A stretch of 64,000 nt of DNA. It comes from AP-15 sp963796155 (GTDB lineage: Bacteria; Pseudomonadota; Alphaproteobacteria; ATCC43930; CGMCC-115725). The stretch's first letter is position 1; each line of letters starts with the position of its first letter. The stretch is taken from the NCBI GenBank assembly GCA_963796155.1, contig CAWCKT010000057.1:1-64000 (forward strand), given 5' to 3'. Made by a program: the position numbers and the translations under genes. Shown one piece after another: positions 27,448-36,261 of the stretch. The notes beneath the pieces are model-generated. The model ran no database searches. It was not told where the DNA came from and saw nothing but the letters and a program-made list of their open reading frames with translations.

Positions 27448-27894
27448 TTGACGGAGATAGGGTTTTACCATCTTTTGTCGACGCCGCTCGAGCGGGCTTT
27501 GCCCAAGCTCATCGAGCGGGCATGGACGCAAGGACATCGGATCCTGGTCAGGGCGGGTTCACCCGAGCGCGTCGAGCATCTCAACGCCATCCTGTGGACT
27601 TATGAGGAAGCCTCCTTCCTGCCGCACGGCTCGGTTCGCGACGGCAATGCGGCAGCACAGCCGGTCTGGCTGACGCACCACAGCGAGAACCCCAACAGCG
27701 CTTCGTTACTCGTGCTCGTCGATGGCATCGAAGCCGAGGATCTCGGGTCTTTTGTGCGCTGCGTCGATCTGTTCGACGGCAACGACACCGGTGCCGTCGA
27801 GGCCGCGCGAGGTCGCTGGCGGCGGGCCCGCGAGGCCGGCTATGCGCTGACCTACTGGCAGCAGACGGCGTCGGGCTGGGAGCGAAAGTCATGA
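27448..27894 (+). CDS. holC: DNA polymerase III chi subunit
   Basis: Clamp-loader accessory subunit that links the replicase to SSB. 148 residues, starting at TTG (27448) with GGAGA upstream and a family-like IGFYHLLSTPLERALPKL N-terminus; WTYEEASFLPHG and HSENPN segments are characteristic. Directly downstream of pepA, its usual neighbour. Confidence 0.92.
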   Translation: MTEIGFYHLLSTPLERALPKLIERAWTQGHRILVRAGSPERVEHLNAILWTYEEASFLPHGSVRDGNAAAQPVWLTHHSENPNSASLLVLVDGIEAEDLGSFVRCVDLFDGNDTGAVEAARGRWRRAREAGYALTYWQQTASGWERKS

Positions 27895-27928
27895 GCACGG
27901 GGACACTCCCGACCTCTCCGCCCGAGCA

Positions 27929-27957
27929 TTGCCGCTCGCGCAGGCGCTCGATATAAC
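27929..27957 (+). promoter_or_regulatory. Promoter of ndk
   Basis: TTGCCG (27929-27934), 17-bp spacer, TATAAC (27952-27957), ending 29 bp before the ndk ATG. Good -10 and spacing; the -35 is partial. Confidence 0.5.
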
Positions 27958-27986
27958 GCACGGCCTTCGCCGGGCAGGAAATCGTG

Positions 27987-28409
27987 ATGGCTATCGAACG
28001 GACGCTGTCGATCATCAAACCGGACGCGACTCGACGCAATCTTACCGGGGCGATCAACGACCGCTTGGAGAGGCAAGGGCTGCGGATCATTGCGCAAAAA
28101 CGAGTTCGCCTCACCGAGGCGCAGGCCGAGCGCTTCTACGAAGTGCATGCCGAGCGTCCATTCTATCGGGGTCTCGTGACGTTCATGTCCTCCGGTCCAA
28201 TCGTCGTTCAGGTGCTGGAAGGAGAGGACGCCGTGGCGCTCAACCGCGAGATCATGGGGGCGACGAACCCGGTGAATGCCGCTCCCGGAACAATTCGTAA
28301 GGATTTCGCGGAGTCGATCGAGGCAAATTCGGTGCATGGTTCCGACTCGCCCCAGAATGCCGCTCAGGAGATCGCGTTTTTCTTCTCTGCGATCGAGTTA
28401 TGCCCGTAG
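27987..28409 (+). CDS. ndk: Nucleoside diphosphate kinase
   Basis: Balances NTP and dNTP pools by phosphate transfer through a phospho-histidine. 140 residues from ATG 27987 (ribosome site GCAGGAAA; a GTG sits one codon upstream). Contains IKPDATRRN near residue 10, MGATNPVNAAPGTIRKDF, and the active-site His in NSVHGSDSP. Full length. Confidence 0.97.
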   Translation: MAIERTLSIIKPDATRRNLTGAINDRLERQGLRIIAQKRVRLTEAQAERFYEVHAERPFYRGLVTFMSSGPIVVQVLEGEDAVALNREIMGATNPVNAAPGTIRKDFAESIEANSVHGSDSPQNAAQEIAFFFSAIELCP

Positions 28410-28467
28410 TTTGTCGCCAAATGCTCCGAGCAGCCGGCATGCGGGGCGAAACCAGCAAATTCATACG

Positions 28468-29757
28468 GTGGCGACGCTAATCGGAGAGGACGCGAGCACC
28501 CCGTCCGCTCTGTCTCGGTTGACGTCGGACCGGACGGCCCGGCGGATCGCGACGTGGTGCGAAGCGGGTCTCGACGCGGCTGCGGTGCCGTTCTTCCCGC
28601 TCCTCGTCCTCGTGCCGAGGGGTATTGCCGCGCTCGTCTCGGTCGCCGGGGTGTGTGCGGCCGGTTTGGTGCTGTCGGCAGGCGGCCACAGGGCACGCCC
28701 GGTCCTCGCTCTGATGGCAGCGGGGCTCGGGTGTCTGCTCGTTTGGGGGACGGCTTCGGCGTTATGGTCGATGGATCCGCTGCGCAGCCTCGCCGTCGCG
28801 GCGAGGCTCGCTGGACTGTTTGGCGTCGGCCTTGCACTGGCTGACGCAGCCAACTGCATCAGTGCGCCCCGCCGGTTCACCTTACTGTTGCTCGCGGGGC
28901 TCGCCCTCGGGGTTGCGATGGCCGCGATCGACTTTGTCACCCACGGGGCGCTCGGCGCGCCCTTTACCGAGCGCGCCTACCAACCAGCCGCGCTCAACCG
29001 CGCATCGGTTTCGTTTACCATCCTACTGTTGCCAATGACCGCTGTGCTGCTGCGGCGCGGCTCGGCGATGTCGCCTGTCCTCTTCGCGGCCGCGACGGTC
29101 GCGATAATCGTTGTGCTCGCCGGGACGACGGCGAAAGCCGCATTGGCCGCGGGTCTGCCGGTAGGCCTGCTCCTCTACCTTTCACGCGTCCGTGTCGCCT
29201 ATGCCGCCGCGGTCGCCTCGGTACTTGTCATTGTTACCGCGCCGCTCACCTTCGCGCGGTTCGAGCGGCTACCTGCGCTCGCCGAAACGGCGGACGCCGT
29301 CAAGCTCTCGGCTGGGCACCGGTTGTTGATCTGGTCCTTCGCCGGTGATCGGATCGCCGAGCGCCCTCTTGCCGGCTGGGGTCTCGACGCGTCGCGCACG
29401 ATCCCCGGCGGCGGGGACCCGATCAGACCCGGCGAGACCTGGATGCCGCTGCATCCGCACAATGCACCGCTGCAGCTCTGGCTCGAACTCGGCGTGCCGG
29501 GTGCCGCGCTCTTCGCGCTGCTGGTTGCGCTAGCTTGGTATGCTCTCGCGGCGGCTGCTTGGCCGCGCCTGTTTGCCGCCGCAGTGGGGGCTAGCCTCGC
29601 GATCGCGCTGATTGCCTGCTTTGCAGCCTACGGGATCTGGCAGGAATGGTGGCTCGGGACTTTGTGGTTCTCGCTGCTCGCGGTCCTCGTCATGGCGCGC
29701 GTCGCGGGCCCGGCGGTGGTGTCCGTGGAAACGCCACGGCGCGCACGCGCTTTATGA
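28468..29757 (+). CDS. O-antigen ligase / Wzy-like membrane protein
   Basis: About 429 residues, with roughly ten or more membrane spans and a large loop carrying the O-antigen ligase family motif HPHNAPLQLWLELGVPG (His329, His331). Such proteins attach undecaprenyl-linked polysaccharide to lipid A-core at the periplasmic face, or polymerise repeat units. GTG at 28468 is the best start in the frame; it lacks an evident ribosome site, so the exact start is uncertain. It follows ndk after 58 bp. Ligase versus polymerase cannot be told from sequence alone. Confidence 0.8.
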   Translation: MATLIGEDASTPSALSRLTSDRTARRIATWCEAGLDAAAVPFFPLLVLVPRGIAALVSVAGVCAAGLVLSAGGHRARPVLALMAAGLGCLLVWGTASALWSMDPLRSLAVAARLAGLFGVGLALADAANCISAPRRFTLLLLAGLALGVAMAAIDFVTHGALGAPFTERAYQPAALNRASVSFTILLLPMTAVLLRRGSAMSPVLFAAATVAIIVVLAGTTAKAALAAGLPVGLLLYLSRVRVAYAAAVASVLVIVTAPLTFARFERLPALAETADAVKLSAGHRLLIWSFAGDRIAERPLAGWGLDASRTIPGGGDPIRPGETWMPLHPHNAPLQLWLELGVPGAALFALLVALAWYALAAAAWPRLFAAAVGASLAIALIACFAAYGIWQEWWLGTLWFSLLAVLVMARVAGPAVVSVETPRRARAL

Positions 29758-29811
29758 TTACCGTGCCGCGTCGCGCCTTCATGTCCGTTGATTGCAGGTC
29801 CGTCCCTGACG

Positions 29812-29937
29812 CTACGTTAGAAAGATCGCCATCCCGACAAGGATGATCACAATTGCGGCGAGCGCGTATTTGATCAGCCGGGTGAACCCGATCCACGTCT
29901 GACGATGCCGCTCGAGTTCGGGATCGATCGCCGCCAT
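29812..29937 (-). CDS. aa3-type cytochrome c oxidase subunit IV-like small protein
   Basis: A 41-residue protein: a short charged N-terminus (MAAIDPELERHRQTW), GFTRLIKYA, then one hydrophobic span of about 18 residues. This is the layout of the bacterial aa3 oxidase subunit IV family (PF07835), a single-pass accessory subunit of the terminal oxidase. The ATG at 29937 has a very good ribosome site (AGAGGAAGG) three bases or so upstream. It lies 39 bp downstream of purN on the same strand. No other oxidase gene is in the window. Small size makes the family call moderate. Confidence 0.68.
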   Translation of the reverse strand: MAAIDPELERHRQTWIGFTRLIKYALAAIVIILVGMAIFLT

Positions 29938-29976
29938 ACCTTCCTCTTCTGCTGAACAACCCGGATCAGCTATAGC

Positions 29977-30651
29977 CTAAGCGGGCTTCGGGACCAACGC
30001 CTCGCGGGGCGACTCGGGTGGGTTCAGCACGGTGATATTCGGAGACCGCCAGCCGTCGATCTCGACTTTGTCGGCGACGACCCGCACCCGGCCCTCTGCG
30101 ATCAGGCTCACGGTGAGCGGGTAGAGCCGATGCTCGACCTCGAGTATCCGCGCCGACAAGCTTGCCTCGTCGTCATCGGGATGGGTCGGCACGACCGCTT
30201 GGGCGATGATCGGTCCGGCATCGACCTCGGGGCGCACGAAATGCACCGTGCAACCGGCGAACCGCACGCCCGCCGCGAGCGCTTGTCGTTGCGGGTGAAG
30301 GCCGGGAAAGGCCGGCAGCAGCGAAGGGTGGATATTGACCATTCTGTCGCGCCATGCTTCGACGAAAGTGGCATCGAGTATACGCATGAACCCGGCCAGG
30401 CAGACCAGCTCAACCCGCTGGTCACTGAGCAGTGCCTGGGTTTCTGCGGCGAAAGCCGGTCGAGCCCGATGCGGGACCACGACACCGGAAATTCCGGCTG
30501 CAGCCGCAACCGCGAGTCCTGCCGCGTCGGCCCGATCGCTGACGACCGAGACGATCTCGGCAGGATAGGCCGGATCGGCGCAGGCGCCGATCAGCGCTCG
30601 CAAGTTCGATCCGCGGCCCGAGAGCAGCACACCCACCCTCAGCCGGCGCAT
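29977..30651 (-). CDS. purN: Phosphoribosylglycinamide formyltransferase
   Basis: Third step of purine synthesis: formyl transfer from 10-formyl-THF to GAR. The ATG at 30651 gives 224 residues starting MRRLRVGVLLSGRGSNL; the frame is open further upstream without a start signal. Active-site pieces are present: NIHPSLLPAFPG (Asn and His) and the later VDAGPIIAQ (Asp). purM, usually just upstream of purN, is absent; only 144 bp separate purN from the divergent DUF2066 gene. Confidence 0.94.
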   Translation of the reverse strand: MRRLRVGVLLSGRGSNLRALIGACADPAYPAEIVSVVSDRADAAGLAVAAAAGISGVVVPHRARPAFAAETQALLSDQRVELVCLAGFMRILDATFVEAWRDRMVNIHPSLLPAFPGLHPQRQALAAGVRFAGCTVHFVRPEVDAGPIIAQAVVPTHPDDDEASLSARILEVEHRLYPLTVSLIAEGRVRVVADKVEIDGWRSPNITVLNPPESPREALVPKPA

Positions 30652-30794
30652 TGCCGCCCCGCAAGAATGGGCGGCATTTTCGGCCCGGCGATTCGATAGG
30701 TCGGGCAGTTGATGGCGCCCTCGTGAAAACTGCTGTATGACCGCCCCGCCGCGGTCTGAAAACCGCGAAAATATCGGATCGGAGGCGGTTTGCA

Positions 30795-31982
30795 ATGAGC
30801 CTGCCGCTGGTGTCCGCAATTGCGGAAAACCGGAGCGTCTGGCGCCTTGTCGGCAGCCTTTTGCTGCTGCTCGGGGTGATGCTGCGGACCGGGCCGGCCT
30901 TCGCAGAGGATCAGGCGCCGGACTTTTCAGCGACGGTCAAGGTCGATGCCACTGCCGAGAGCGCTGCCGCGGCTCGTGACCTCGCTCGCATCGATGGGCA
31001 GCGGCGAGCGCTCGCGCTGGTGATTGACCGGCTCTCCGACTCCCCGGACAGCGGGAAACTGCAAAAGCTCGACGACAAGGCCATCACCGATATGGTCGAA
31101 AGCTTTGAGGTGGCGAACGAACGGATGTCGGCAGTGCGCTATCTCGCCGACTACACTTTTCATTTCCGTCCCTCGAAGGTTCGGCGGCTCGTACATATTG
31201 CCGACAACTCTTCCGCCGAAGCAAAGAATAAGCCCGCGGTCGGCGACAGCGGAGGTAAGCCGATTGTCGCCGACAGTGGCGGTAAGCCGATCGTCGTCCT
31301 TCCGGTCTATCAGGACGGGGCGAGGATCGTGCTGTGGGACGATCCCAACCCATGGCGCGAGGCGTGGGCACAACGGTCGTCCGAATCATCCGCGTCCGCT
31401 CACTTGACCATCCCGCTCGGGGACGCGGGCGACCTGGCGGCGATCGACGCCGACCGGGCCCAATCAGGCACCTTGGAAGCGTTAGCGGCGATCGCTCAGC
31501 GATATGGCGGTGGCGACACGATCGTCGCGCTGGCAACGACAAGGCGAGAAGGCGACAGGCTTGTCGGTCTGGACCTGAGCATGAAGCAATACCAATCCGG
31601 GCACCTCGCTGATAGCCAAGGCACGACCCTCGACGTCAACTCTGGCGAGGCCGAGGGAGACTTTCTCAAGCGCGCCGCGGATGCGGTTGCTGCAGAGGTC
31701 GGGTCTACGAAGAGCCATGGCGACCAGCAGGCGAGCCTTGCGGCGACCGTGCCGATCAGCAGCCTCGCGGACTGGGTACAGGTGCGGGACCGGCTCGCCT
31801 CTGTGCCGGCCGTCCGCAAGGTCGATCTGCTGTCGCTCAGTCGCCAGGAGGCCAAGATTCAAGTAAGATATGTCGGCAGCCCCGATCAGCTGAAGTCCAG
31901 CCTCGCCGAGGTCGATCTCGATCTCGGCGGCGGCGATCCGGTTTGGCGGCTCCAGCGTTCCGGCACGGCGAGTTCGCATTAG
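30795..31982 (+). CDS. DUF2066 domain protein, probably exported
   Basis: 395 residues: an N-terminal signal-like segment (LLLLLGVMLRTGPAFAED, about 22-38), then the DUF2066 region (RDLARIDGQRRALALVIDRL). Function unknown; it is a conserved alphaproteobacterial neighbour of the CDP-alcohol transferase and hdaA. Around residues 146-166 a nine-residue unit (DSGGKPIVV/A-type) occurs twice in tandem just before the conserved VLPVYQDG segment, a small in-frame duplication. Divergent from purN. Confidence 0.82.
   Translation: MSLPLVSAIAENRSVWRLVGSLLLLLGVMLRTGPAFAEDQAPDFSATVKVDATAESAAAARDLARIDGQRRALALVIDRLSDSPDSGKLQKLDDKAITDMVESFEVANERMSAVRYLADYTFHFRPSKVRRLVHIADNSSAEAKNKPAVGDSGGKPIVADSGGKPIVVLPVYQDGARIVLWDDPNPWREAWAQRSSESSASAHLTIPLGDAGDLAAIDADRAQSGTLEALAAIAQRYGGGDTIVALATTRREGDRLVGLDLSMKQYQSGHLADSQGTTLDVNSGEAEGDFLKRAADAVAAEVGSTKSHGDQQASLAATVPISSLADWVQVRDRLASVPAVRKVDLLSLSRQEAKIQVRYVGSPDQLKSSLAEVDLDLGGGDPVWRLQRSGTASSH
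31238..31294 (+). repeat. 27-bp tandem duplication inside the DUF2066 gene
   Basis: Two adjacent 27-bp units encode GDSGGKPIV and ADSGGKPIV; they differ at a few, mostly third, codon positions, so the duplication is not brand new. It lengthens the loop before the conserved VLPVYQ stretch without breaking the frame. Confidence 0.7.
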
Positions 31983-32110
31983 TTTCGCCGATCACGAGCA
32001 TGATGATCTCAGTCGGGGAACTTTCTCCTGTCCGATTTCCTCTGCGGATTTTAGCGGCGCCGTATCGGTTTGCGGCGCAGCAATCCTAAGATCGCATCGG
32101 GGCCCTGACG

Positions 32111-32671
32111 ATGAGCCGGCTCGGGCTCAACCTCCCGAATTTGATTTCGCTGGGGCGGCTTTTCCTGGTGCCGGTCGCGATCTGGCTGATTATCGGTGAC
32201 CGGTATGGCATCGCATTCTGGATTCTTGTCGCCGCGGGGGCTTCGGACGCGCTCGACGGGTTCATCGCCAAACGCTTCGACCGTCGCACCCGGCTCGGTG
32301 CGCTGCTCGATCCGGTCGCGGACAAAGCCATGCTTGTCAGCGTCTACATCACGCTCGGGGTGATGCACCAGCTGTTGACTTGGCTCGTCATTCTTGTCGT
32401 GTTTCGTGACGTAATGATCGTCGGCGGCTTCCTGCTCATCCAAGCGATCGCCGTCCCGAAACACTATGATCCACTATACATCAGCAAGATCAACACGGGC
32501 GTTCAGATTGTCTTTGTCGGCTTTGTCTTGGCACGATTGGGCCTCGGCGCAGAGGCCGGCTGGCCGGATCTTATTTTGAGCCTCGTGGTCGCCGCAACGA
32601 CAATGCTGTCGGGTTTGTCCTACCTTGTGCGGTGGGCGCGCATCCTTGGGCGCTCGGAGCAGGCTTTATGA
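32111..32671 (+). CDS. CDP-alcohol phosphatidyltransferase family protein (PgsA-like)
   Basis: Integral membrane enzyme of 186 residues. The CDP-alcohol motif is present in the form D-x3-D-G-x2-A, then R...G-x3-D-x3-D (SDALDGFIAKRF and TRLGALLDPVADK, about 46-74), with the aspartates that bind metal and CDP-diacylglycerol. It probably makes phosphatidylglycerophosphate or cardiolipin-type lipids; which alcohol is used cannot be read from sequence. Upstream of hdaA by 45 bp. Confidence 0.85.
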   Translation: MSRLGLNLPNLISLGRLFLVPVAIWLIIGDRYGIAFWILVAAGASDALDGFIAKRFDRRTRLGALLDPVADKAMLVSVYITLGVMHQLLTWLVILVVFRDVMIVGGFLLIQAIAVPKHYDPLYISKINTGVQIVFVGFVLARLGLGAEAGWPDLILSLVVAATTMLSGLSYLVRWARILGRSEQAL

Positions 32672-32716
32672 GTTCGGCGATACCGGCGTCGATCCGGTTG
32701 CTATGATTAACCCCAG

Positions 32717-33433
32717 ATGATCCAGCTCACCCTTGATCTGCCTCGTCGCACGGCATTCGGCCGATCGGATTTCCTCGTTTCCGACAGCAACATCGCGGCG
32801 GTCGAATGGATCGACCGGTGGCCCGATTGGCCTGCCGCGGCGCTCGTGCTGCATGGACCAGGGGGTTGCGGCAAGACACACCTCGCCCATCTTTGGCGCG
32901 ACCGCGCGTCAGCGGTGATCATCGCCGGCGAAACAATAACCGAGGCGGGGCTGCCGCACCTTCTCTCGGAGGGACCGCATCGGTTCGCGGTCGACGATGC
33001 CGATCGAGCCTCGGAACGCGCCCTGCTCCACCTCTATAATTCCTGCGTGGAGCGTCGCGGCGGCGTGCTGATCACCGCTTGCCGGCCGCCGGGATCGTGG
33101 GAAATTGCACTCGACGATCTCCGCTCGCGCCTGCGTGCGGTCCCCGTGGTCGGGATCGACGTCCCTGATGACGCGCTGCTCGGCGCCGTGCTCGTCAAGT
33201 ATTTCGCCGACCGCCAACTCCGCGTGGCACCCGATGTGATCGTCTATTTGGTCAGACGCATCGAGCGATCGCTCGACGCAGCCGAGAAGATTGTCGCGCA
33301 GCTGGACGCCGCCGCCCTGAGCAGCGGCGGCCCGGTTACCATCCCGCTGGCTCGCAAGCTATTGGCGGACGCCAGCGATCAGCCCCCCGGGGATCAGCCC
33401 CCCGGGGATCAGCCCCCCGGGGATCAGCCCTAG
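32717..33433 (+). CDS. hdaA: DnaA-related regulator HdaA
   Basis: AAA+ protein related to the DnaA ATPase core that, with the sliding clamp, stimulates ATP hydrolysis by DnaA to limit re-initiation. 238 residues: an N-terminal clamp-binding peptide (QLTLDLP, 3-9), Walker A GPGGCGKT (47-54), a sensor/Walker B-like FAVDDADRAS, no DNA-binding domain. The last 19 residues are a DQPPG repeat (53 bp of tandem units) absent from normal family members. The stop overlaps the convergent phosphatase by 4 bp. Confidence 0.88.
   Translation: MIQLTLDLPRRTAFGRSDFLVSDSNIAAVEWIDRWPDWPAAALVLHGPGGCGKTHLAHLWRDRASAVIIAGETITEAGLPHLLSEGPHRFAVDDADRASERALLHLYNSCVERRGGVLITACRPPGSWEIALDDLRSRLRAVPVVGIDVPDDALLGAVLVKYFADRQLRVAPDVIVYLVRRIERSLDAAEKIVAQLDAAALSSGGPVTIPLARKLLADASDQPPGDQPPGDQPPGDQP
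33377..33430 (+). repeat. 15-bp tandem repeat (3.6 copies) at the end of hdaA
   Basis: Perfect unit GATCAGCCCCCCGGG at 33377-33391, 33392-33406 and 33407-33421, then a partial GATCAGCCC. Each unit encodes DQPPG. Copies are identical, so it is likely a young, slippage-prone (VNTR-like) array; loss or gain of units stays in frame. Confidence 0.95.
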
Positions 33434-33945
33434 TCGCCCCGCAACAATTCGGGGGTGACGTAATCGACGAACTCGTGGCGCGAGCGATCGAGCCCCGACC
33501 AGCTATCGCGGACCCGAAAGGTTGCACGCGCGGCGGTCGGAAATTTGCCCGATGAGAGCGCGCGAAAGCGCGGGGAGTTTGTATCGGCAAGGGTGATCGC
33601 CAGTTCGTGAAGCCCCGGGTTGTGACCGATCAGAAGGACGGCGACTTCGTCCTCAGGAAGCCGCCGCAAGCGGTTCATCAGCTTATCCGCGCTCGCCGCA
33701 TAGAGCTCGTCCTCGATCATGCTGCGCGGCTCTACCCCGTAGTCGGCGAGAACGAGCTCCATCGTTTCGCGGGTCCGCCTGGCGCTCGAGCAGAGGACGA
33801 GATCGAGCGCGCCTACCGCCGCCGGGAGATGCTGGCCGACCCGACGCGCCGCCTCACGGCCTCGGCGGTTCAAACCTCGCTCGCGATCCTCGACATCCTC
33901 CTTCCAGCTCGACTTGGCATGCCGCAACAGGTGCAACATATGCAT
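33430..33945 (-). CDS. SixA-like histidine phosphatase
   Basis: 171-residue phosphoglycerate-mutase-superfamily protein with the N-terminal RHG-type motif LRHAKSSW (His of the phospho-intermediate, about residue 9) and DRERGLNRRGREAA, plus LIGHNPGLHEL with the second catalytic His. The layout matches SixA, which removes phosphate from histidine in phosphotransfer proteins. Convergent with hdaA (4-bp overlap), and divergent from ppk. The target is unknown. Confidence 0.85.
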   Translation of the reverse strand: MHMLHLLRHAKSSWKEDVEDRERGLNRRGREAARRVGQHLPAAVGALDLVLCSSARRTRETMELVLADYGVEPRSMIEDELYAASADKLMNRLRRLPEDEVAVLLIGHNPGLHELAITLADTNSPRFRALSSGKFPTAARATFRVRDSWSGLDRSRHEFVDYVTPELLRGD

Positions 33946-34121
33946 GGCCGGTCTCCTCCACGGGCGGCGACCCCACAGGTTGCCAAGAACCCCCGCGCCC
34001 TAAGCATTTACGCGATCGGCTCGGCCCCATCCGTCGTCGCGCCGGACAATCCCGGCGGCAACATGACAGGCCCATATCCGTGCGATAGAATTCCCTTCGA
34101 ACATCCATCGGGAGAGCGCCA

Positions 34122-36257
34122 GTGAGAACCAGCGCGCGGCCAGTCGAGATCGAGCCGGTCGATCTCCATGCCGAGGCACGCTTCATCAATCGGGAGCTCT
34201 CCTGGCTCGCCTTCAACGAGCGCGTTCTCGCCGAGGCCGACAACCTCCGCCATCCGTTGCTCGAAAGGCTGCGCTTCCTGTCGATCTCGGCGAACAATCT
34301 CGATGAATTCTATATGGTGCGGGTGGCCGGGCTCAAAGGCCAGTATCTCCTCGGCATCAAGACCGTGAGCCAGGACGGGCTGACGCCCGCCCAGCAGCTC
34401 GAGGCGATCGGGCAGCGAGCCGGCAAGCTGATGACGGATCAGCAGGTCACATGGATGGGCTTGCGCCGGCAACTCGGCGAGTCCGGCGTCGCCGTCGTCG
34501 AACCGGCCGAGCTCGAACCCGACGACCGCCCCTGGCTCGAGGAGCGGTTCATGGCGGACGTCTTTCCGGTGCTGACGCCGCTCGCGATCGACCCCGCCCA
34601 TCCCTTTCCGTTTATCGCCAATCGCGGCTTTGGCCTCGTCCTCGAACTGGAGCGGATAACCGATGGCGCCCGCTTGCAGGCGCTGATCCTGATTCCGTCG
34701 TCGATCGATCGTTTCATGCGTCTGCCTGGAGAGCGGGTCCGCTTCCTGCCGATCGAACAGATGATCGCCCTGTTTCTCGACCATCTTTTTCCGGGTTTCG
34801 CGGTGGTGGCTCAGGGCGTCTTCCGCGTGCTGCGCGACAGCGAGGTCGAAATCGAGGAGGAGGCAGAGGATCTGGTCCGGCTTTACGAAACGGCGCTCAA
34901 ACGACGCCGGCGCGGCCATGTGATCCATCTTGCGGTCAATTCGACAATGCCGCCAGATCTGCGCCGGTTCTTGATGGAAAGGCTCGATGCCGCCCCGGCG
35001 GACGTCTTCGCCAGCGACGGGATCCTCGGTCTGAACGACACCGAGCAGCTGATCATCGACGATCGGCCCGACCTCGTTTTCACTCCTTATCACGCTCGTT
35101 TTCCCGAGCGTATCCGAGACTTCGGCGGGGATTGCTTCGCCGCGATCCGGCAGAAGGACATCATCGTCCACCATCCTTATGAAAGTTTTGACGTCGTTGT
35201 TCAGTTTTTGGGACAGGCTGCCCGCGACCCGGCGGTCGCAGCGATCAAGCAAACGCTCTATCGCACCAGCGAGGACAGTCCGATCGTGCGCGAACTTGCC
35301 GAGGCCGCCGAGGCCGGAAAGTCGGTGACCGCGCTGATCGAGCTCAAGGCGCGCTTCGACGAGGAGGCGAACATCCGCTGGGCGCGCGATCTCGAGCGCG
35401 CCGGAGTGCAGGTGGTCTACGGCTTTCTGCAGCTCAAGACGCACGCCAAGGTTTCGCTCGTCGTGCGCCGCGAAGGCGGCGAGCTTTGTTCATACGTTCA
35501 TTATGGGACCGGCAATTATCATCCCTACACGGCCAAAGTTTACACCGACCTGTCTTTCTTTACCTGTGATCCGGCGCTGTGCAGGGACGCGGCACGCGTG
35601 TTCAATTACATGACCGGCTACGCGAGCCCGGCCAGCCTGGAAAAGGTCGCGGTCGCGCCGATCGACTTGCGGGCCCGGCTCCGCGAGCTGATCGAAGCGG
35701 AAATCGCCAATGCAAAAGCCGGTAAGCCGGCGCAGATCTGGGCCAAAATGAACGCCCTCGTCGACCCGGCGATCATCGATCTGCTCTACCAGGCCTCGCA
35801 AGCCGGGGTGAGCATCGATCTCGTCGTGCGCGGGATCTGCTGTCTGCGGCCGGGCATCCCCGGCCTTTCGGAGAATATCCGGGTCAAGAGCATCATCGGC
35901 CGCTTCCTTGAGCACGGACGCATCGTCTGTTTCGCCAACGGCAAGAAACTGCCCTCGGACCGGGCCAAGGTCTTCATCAGCTCCGCCGATTGGATGCCGC
36001 GCAATTTCGACGGGCGCGTCGAGGCCCTCGTACCGATCGAGAACCTGACGGTGCACCGCCAGGTGCTGGACGAGATCATGGTGGCGAACCTCCGCGACAC
36101 TTTGCAGAGCTGGAGCCTGTTGCCGGACGGGAGCTACGGGCGCGTGCCGATTGATGAGGAGGCGTTCTCGGCGCATACCTATTTCATGACCAATCCAAGC
36201 CTATCGGGGCGCGGAACAGCGCTCAAGCGGGGCCAGCCGAGGCTCGTCGTTCGCTGA
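34122..36257 (+). CDS. ppk: Polyphosphate kinase
   Basis: Makes long-chain polyphosphate from ATP and works in reverse. 711 residues starting at GTG (34122), with the Ppk N-terminal FINRELSWLAFNERVL, the middle domain and the autophosphorylated histidine in HYGTGNYHP (about residue 460). The conserved C-terminal domain includes the WMPRNFDGRVEAL block. Only 4 bp separate it from ppx, so synthesis and degradation are co-expressed. Confidence 0.97.
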   Translation: MRTSARPVEIEPVDLHAEARFINRELSWLAFNERVLAEADNLRHPLLERLRFLSISANNLDEFYMVRVAGLKGQYLLGIKTVSQDGLTPAQQLEAIGQRAGKLMTDQQVTWMGLRRQLGESGVAVVEPAELEPDDRPWLEERFMADVFPVLTPLAIDPAHPFPFIANRGFGLVLELERITDGARLQALILIPSSIDRFMRLPGERVRFLPIEQMIALFLDHLFPGFAVVAQGVFRVLRDSEVEIEEEAEDLVRLYETALKRRRRGHVIHLAVNSTMPPDLRRFLMERLDAAPADVFASDGILGLNDTEQLIIDDRPDLVFTPYHARFPERIRDFGGDCFAAIRQKDIIVHHPYESFDVVVQFLGQAARDPAVAAIKQTLYRTSEDSPIVRELAEAAEAGKSVTALIELKARFDEEANIRWARDLERAGVQVVYGFLQLKTHAKVSLVVRREGGELCSYVHYGTGNYHPYTAKVYTDLSFFTCDPALCRDAARVFNYMTGYASPASLEKVAVAPIDLRARLRELIEAEIANAKAGKPAQIWAKMNALVDPAIIDLLYQASQAGVSIDLVVRGICCLRPGIPGLSENIRVKSIIGRFLEHGRIVCFANGKKLPSDRAKVFISSADWMPRNFDGRVEALVPIENLTVHRQVLDEIMVANLRDTLQSWSLLPDGSYGRVPIDEEAFSAHTYFMTNPSLSGRGTALKRGQPRLVVR

Positions 36258-36261
36258 TCTG

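Noticed and set aside
33377..33433. hdaA repeat as a CRISPR array
   Set aside because: Units are contiguous with no spacers and are translated as part of hdaA.
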